From an uncultured Eubacteriales bacterium (GTDB lineage Bacteria > Bacillota > Clostridia > Christensenellales > Aristaeellaceae), in contig UQNM01000110.1 of the NCBI GenBank assembly GCA_900542395.1, positions 1 to 5,331 of the forward strand: a stretch of 5,331 bases of DNA, in the 5' to 3' direction. A program made the translations under genes and the position numbers. This document shows, one piece after another, positions 4,240 through 5,331 of this stretch. A model generated the notes under the pieces. It was given only the letters and a program-made list of their open reading frames with translations, made no database searches and had not been told where the DNA came from. Numbering within the stretch: the first letter of the stretch is position 1; the number at the start of each line of letters is the position of its first letter.

Positions 4240-5085
4240 GTGAAACGCGAATTTGAATTCGATCAGCGGGTGGAGCGGAGCATCCTGACCACATATCGCA
4301 AGGAACTCTGGAAGCCGTTTATTCTGGCGGTGAAGCGCTACGAGCTGATTCGGGAGGGCGACAGGATCGCCGTGTGCATTTCCGGCGGCAAGGATTCCAT
4401 GCTGCTGGCCAAGCTCATGCAGGAATTGCAGCGCCACAGCAAGGTGCATTTTGAGACGGTGTTTTTGGTGATGGACCCCGGCTACAACGAGCTCAACCGC
4501 CGGAAAATCGAACAGAACGCCGCGCTGCTGAACGTGCCGATCCAGATTTTTGAAACGGATGTGTTTAACGTGGCCAACAGCAGCGAGCACAACCCGTGCT
4601 ATCTCTGCGCGCGCATGCGCCGGGGCTACCTGTACAGCAAGGCCAAGGAGCTGGGATGCAACAAGATTGCGCTGGGGCATCACTTCAATGACGTCATCGA
4701 GACGACGGTGATGGCGATGTTCTACGGCGCGCAGCTTCAGGCCATGCTGCCCAAGCTGCACAGCAGCAACTTCGAGGGGATGGAGCTGATCCGCCCGATG
4801 TACTGCATCCATGAGGAGGATATCATCCGCTGGAAGAACGCGCACGGGCTGGAGTTTATTCAGTGCGCCTGCCGGTTCACGGAGAATTGCGCGGCAAGCG
4901 AAGACGGAAGCGGCAATTCCAAGCGGCAGGAGGTCAAGCTGCTGCTCAAGCGGCTGAAAAAGGATAACCCGGATATCGAAAAGAGCGTCTTCAACAGTAT
5001 TCATTCCGTCTGTTTGGATACCATGCCGGGTTGGAAGACCAAAGGGGAGACACACAGCTTTCTGGAGAATTACGACAGAGGATAG
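4240..5085 (+). CDS. TtcA-like PP-loop ATPase (tRNA 2-thiocytidine biosynthesis family)
   Basis: This 281-residue protein belongs to the PP-loop (N-type ATP pyrophosphatase) tRNA-thiolation group. The ATP loop SGGKDS is at 48-53, preceded by the hydrophobic strand RIAVCI. C120-x-x-C123 in NPCYLCARMRRG corresponds to the TtcA cysteine pair that holds an iron-sulfur cluster. GHHFNDVIETTVMAMFYG (146-163) is the family's central motif. The expected third cysteine lies in a different context, IQCACRFTENC (C209, C211, C217), and not in the NLCGSQ motif of enterobacterial TtcA. The clostridial-type sequence SKRQEVKLLLKRL (227-239) follows. The start is GTG at 4240, with AGAGGA (4225-4230) nine bases upstream. 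The founding TtcA thiolates C32 of some tRNAs; whether this branch does the same is not shown here. TilS-like lysidine synthetase is less likely, given the cysteines. Confidence 0.88.
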   Translation: MKREFEFDQRVERSILTTYRKELWKPFILAVKRYELIREGDRIAVCISGGKDSMLLAKLMQELQRHSKVHFETVFLVMDPGYNELNRRKIEQNAALLNVPIQIFETDVFNVANSSEHNPCYLCARMRRGYLYSKAKELGCNKIALGHHFNDVIETTVMAMFYGAQLQAMLPKLHSSNFEGMELIRPMYCIHEEDIIRWKNAHGLEFIQCACRFTENCAASEDGSGNSKRQEVKLLLKRLKKDNPDIEKSVFNSIHSVCLDTMPGWKTKGETHSFLENYDRG

Positions 5086-5114
5086 ACGGAGAAAAGATAA
5101 AGAGATAGAAACGG

Positions 5115-5136
5115 CACGCCGCAAGGCGTGTTTTTT
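5115..5136 (+). terminator. Intrinsic terminator of the aminopeptidase / TtcA-like operon
   Basis: CACGCC (5115-5120) and GGCGTG (5125-5130) form a perfect six-pair GC-rich stem with loop GCAA, a stable GNRA tetraloop. Six T residues follow (5131-5136). It lies 30 bp after the TtcA-like stop codon. Confidence 0.93.
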
Positions 5137-5227
5137 AACGGAAGGGAAAGTGCGAAAAATCGCCCGCGTGAGCAAGAGCTTGACGCATTGAGGACTTTGG
5201 CGGAGGGGAAAGACGGACTCAGCTCGT

Positions 5228-5253
5228 TTTTTTCTTGCACCAGCAAGAAAAAA
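5228..5253. repeat. Perfect 11-bp inverted repeat, unexplained
   Basis: TTTTTTCTTGC (5228-5238) and GCAAGAAAAAA (5243-5253) are exact inverted repeats separated by ACCA. Neither strand has a T-run after the 3' arm, so it is not a standard intrinsic terminator, although the T-rich arm itself could act in part. It may be an operator or RNA hairpin for a gene beyond the right edge. Confidence 0.6.
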
Positions 5254-5271
5254 TGACGTTTGGAGGGTGGC

Positions 5272-5326
5272 AAAATTCGAAAAGAGATGAAAAAGTTTCA
5301 AAAACCGTCAAAAAAAGTTCGAAAAA
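5272..5326. other. Phased A-tracts (predicted curved DNA)
   Basis: Six A-runs lie at 5272-5275, 5280-5283, 5290-5294, 5300-5304, 5310-5316 and 5322-5326. Their centres are about 8 to 11 bp apart, close to one helical turn for the last five. Such phasing gives intrinsic bending and is often found just upstream of strong promoters. The 5137-5331 stretch holds no open frame with a ribosome binding site that I can support. Confidence 0.6.
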
Positions 5327-5331
5327 GGTAT

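Noticed and set aside
711..5085. Functional link between the TtcA-like protein and the neighbouring tRNA-Pro
   Set aside because: TtcA thiolates C32, and this tRNA has A at position 32 of its anticodon loop (ATGGGGT), so it cannot be that substrate.
5179..5208. Possible third module start: CTTGACGCA at 5179-5187 matches the module 2 promoter at 325-333
   Set aside because: No -10 box occurs at 16-18 bp (the sequence there is GAGGGG), and no small open frame with a ribosome binding site follows.

Overview
The window looks like a chromosomal segment of a GC-rich Firmicute, most likely a Clostridia-type gut anaerobe. This is inferred from strong AGGAGG-type ribosome binding sites, consensus sigma-A promoters with 17-bp spacers, a short holin-like toxin peptide of a type common in Firmicutes, an M29 aminopeptidase and a clostridial-style TtcA-like protein. 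Genus or species cannot be read from the sequence.

Positions 1-655 hold the most interesting region: two tandem modules of about 330 bp with the same layout. Each has a plus-strand promoter, a structured 5' leader in which the Shine-Dalgarno can be paired away, and a tiny membrane-peptide gene (95-175, 26 aa; 446-580, 44 aa). Each also has a converging minus-strand promoter that would produce a short antisense RNA of about 80-105 nt with its own intrinsic terminator, and a plus-strand intrinsic terminator folded over the -35 box of that antisense promoter. This is the design of a type I toxin-antitoxin locus. Neither peptide would be found by a standard gene caller with a length cut-off.

Positions 660-2820 are read on the minus strand. 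mnmG (859-2751), a tRNA wobble-uridine modification enzyme, has its own extended -10 promoter (2792-2797). Just downstream is a tRNA-Pro(GGG) gene (711-787) with its own promoter (816-843) and a strong terminator (672-705). No separate mnmG terminator is visible, so the two may share the one after the tRNA.

Positions 2840-5136 are read on the plus strand. A promoter at 2840-2868, divergent from mnmG, drives a probable two-gene operon: an M29-family metallo-aminopeptidase (2969-4204) and, 35 bp later, a TtcA-like PP-loop ATPase with a GTG start (4240-5085). It ends at an intrinsic terminator (5115-5136). The last 195 bp contain no gene that I can support, but do contain a perfect hairpin and a run of A-tracts phased at about the helical repeat, which probably lie upstream of a gene beyond the window.

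The large open frames opposite mnmG and the aminopeptidase are GC-driven shadows and are not annotated. Two of the three large proteins act on tRNA, but I see no evidence of a dedicated shared pathway with the neighbouring tRNA.
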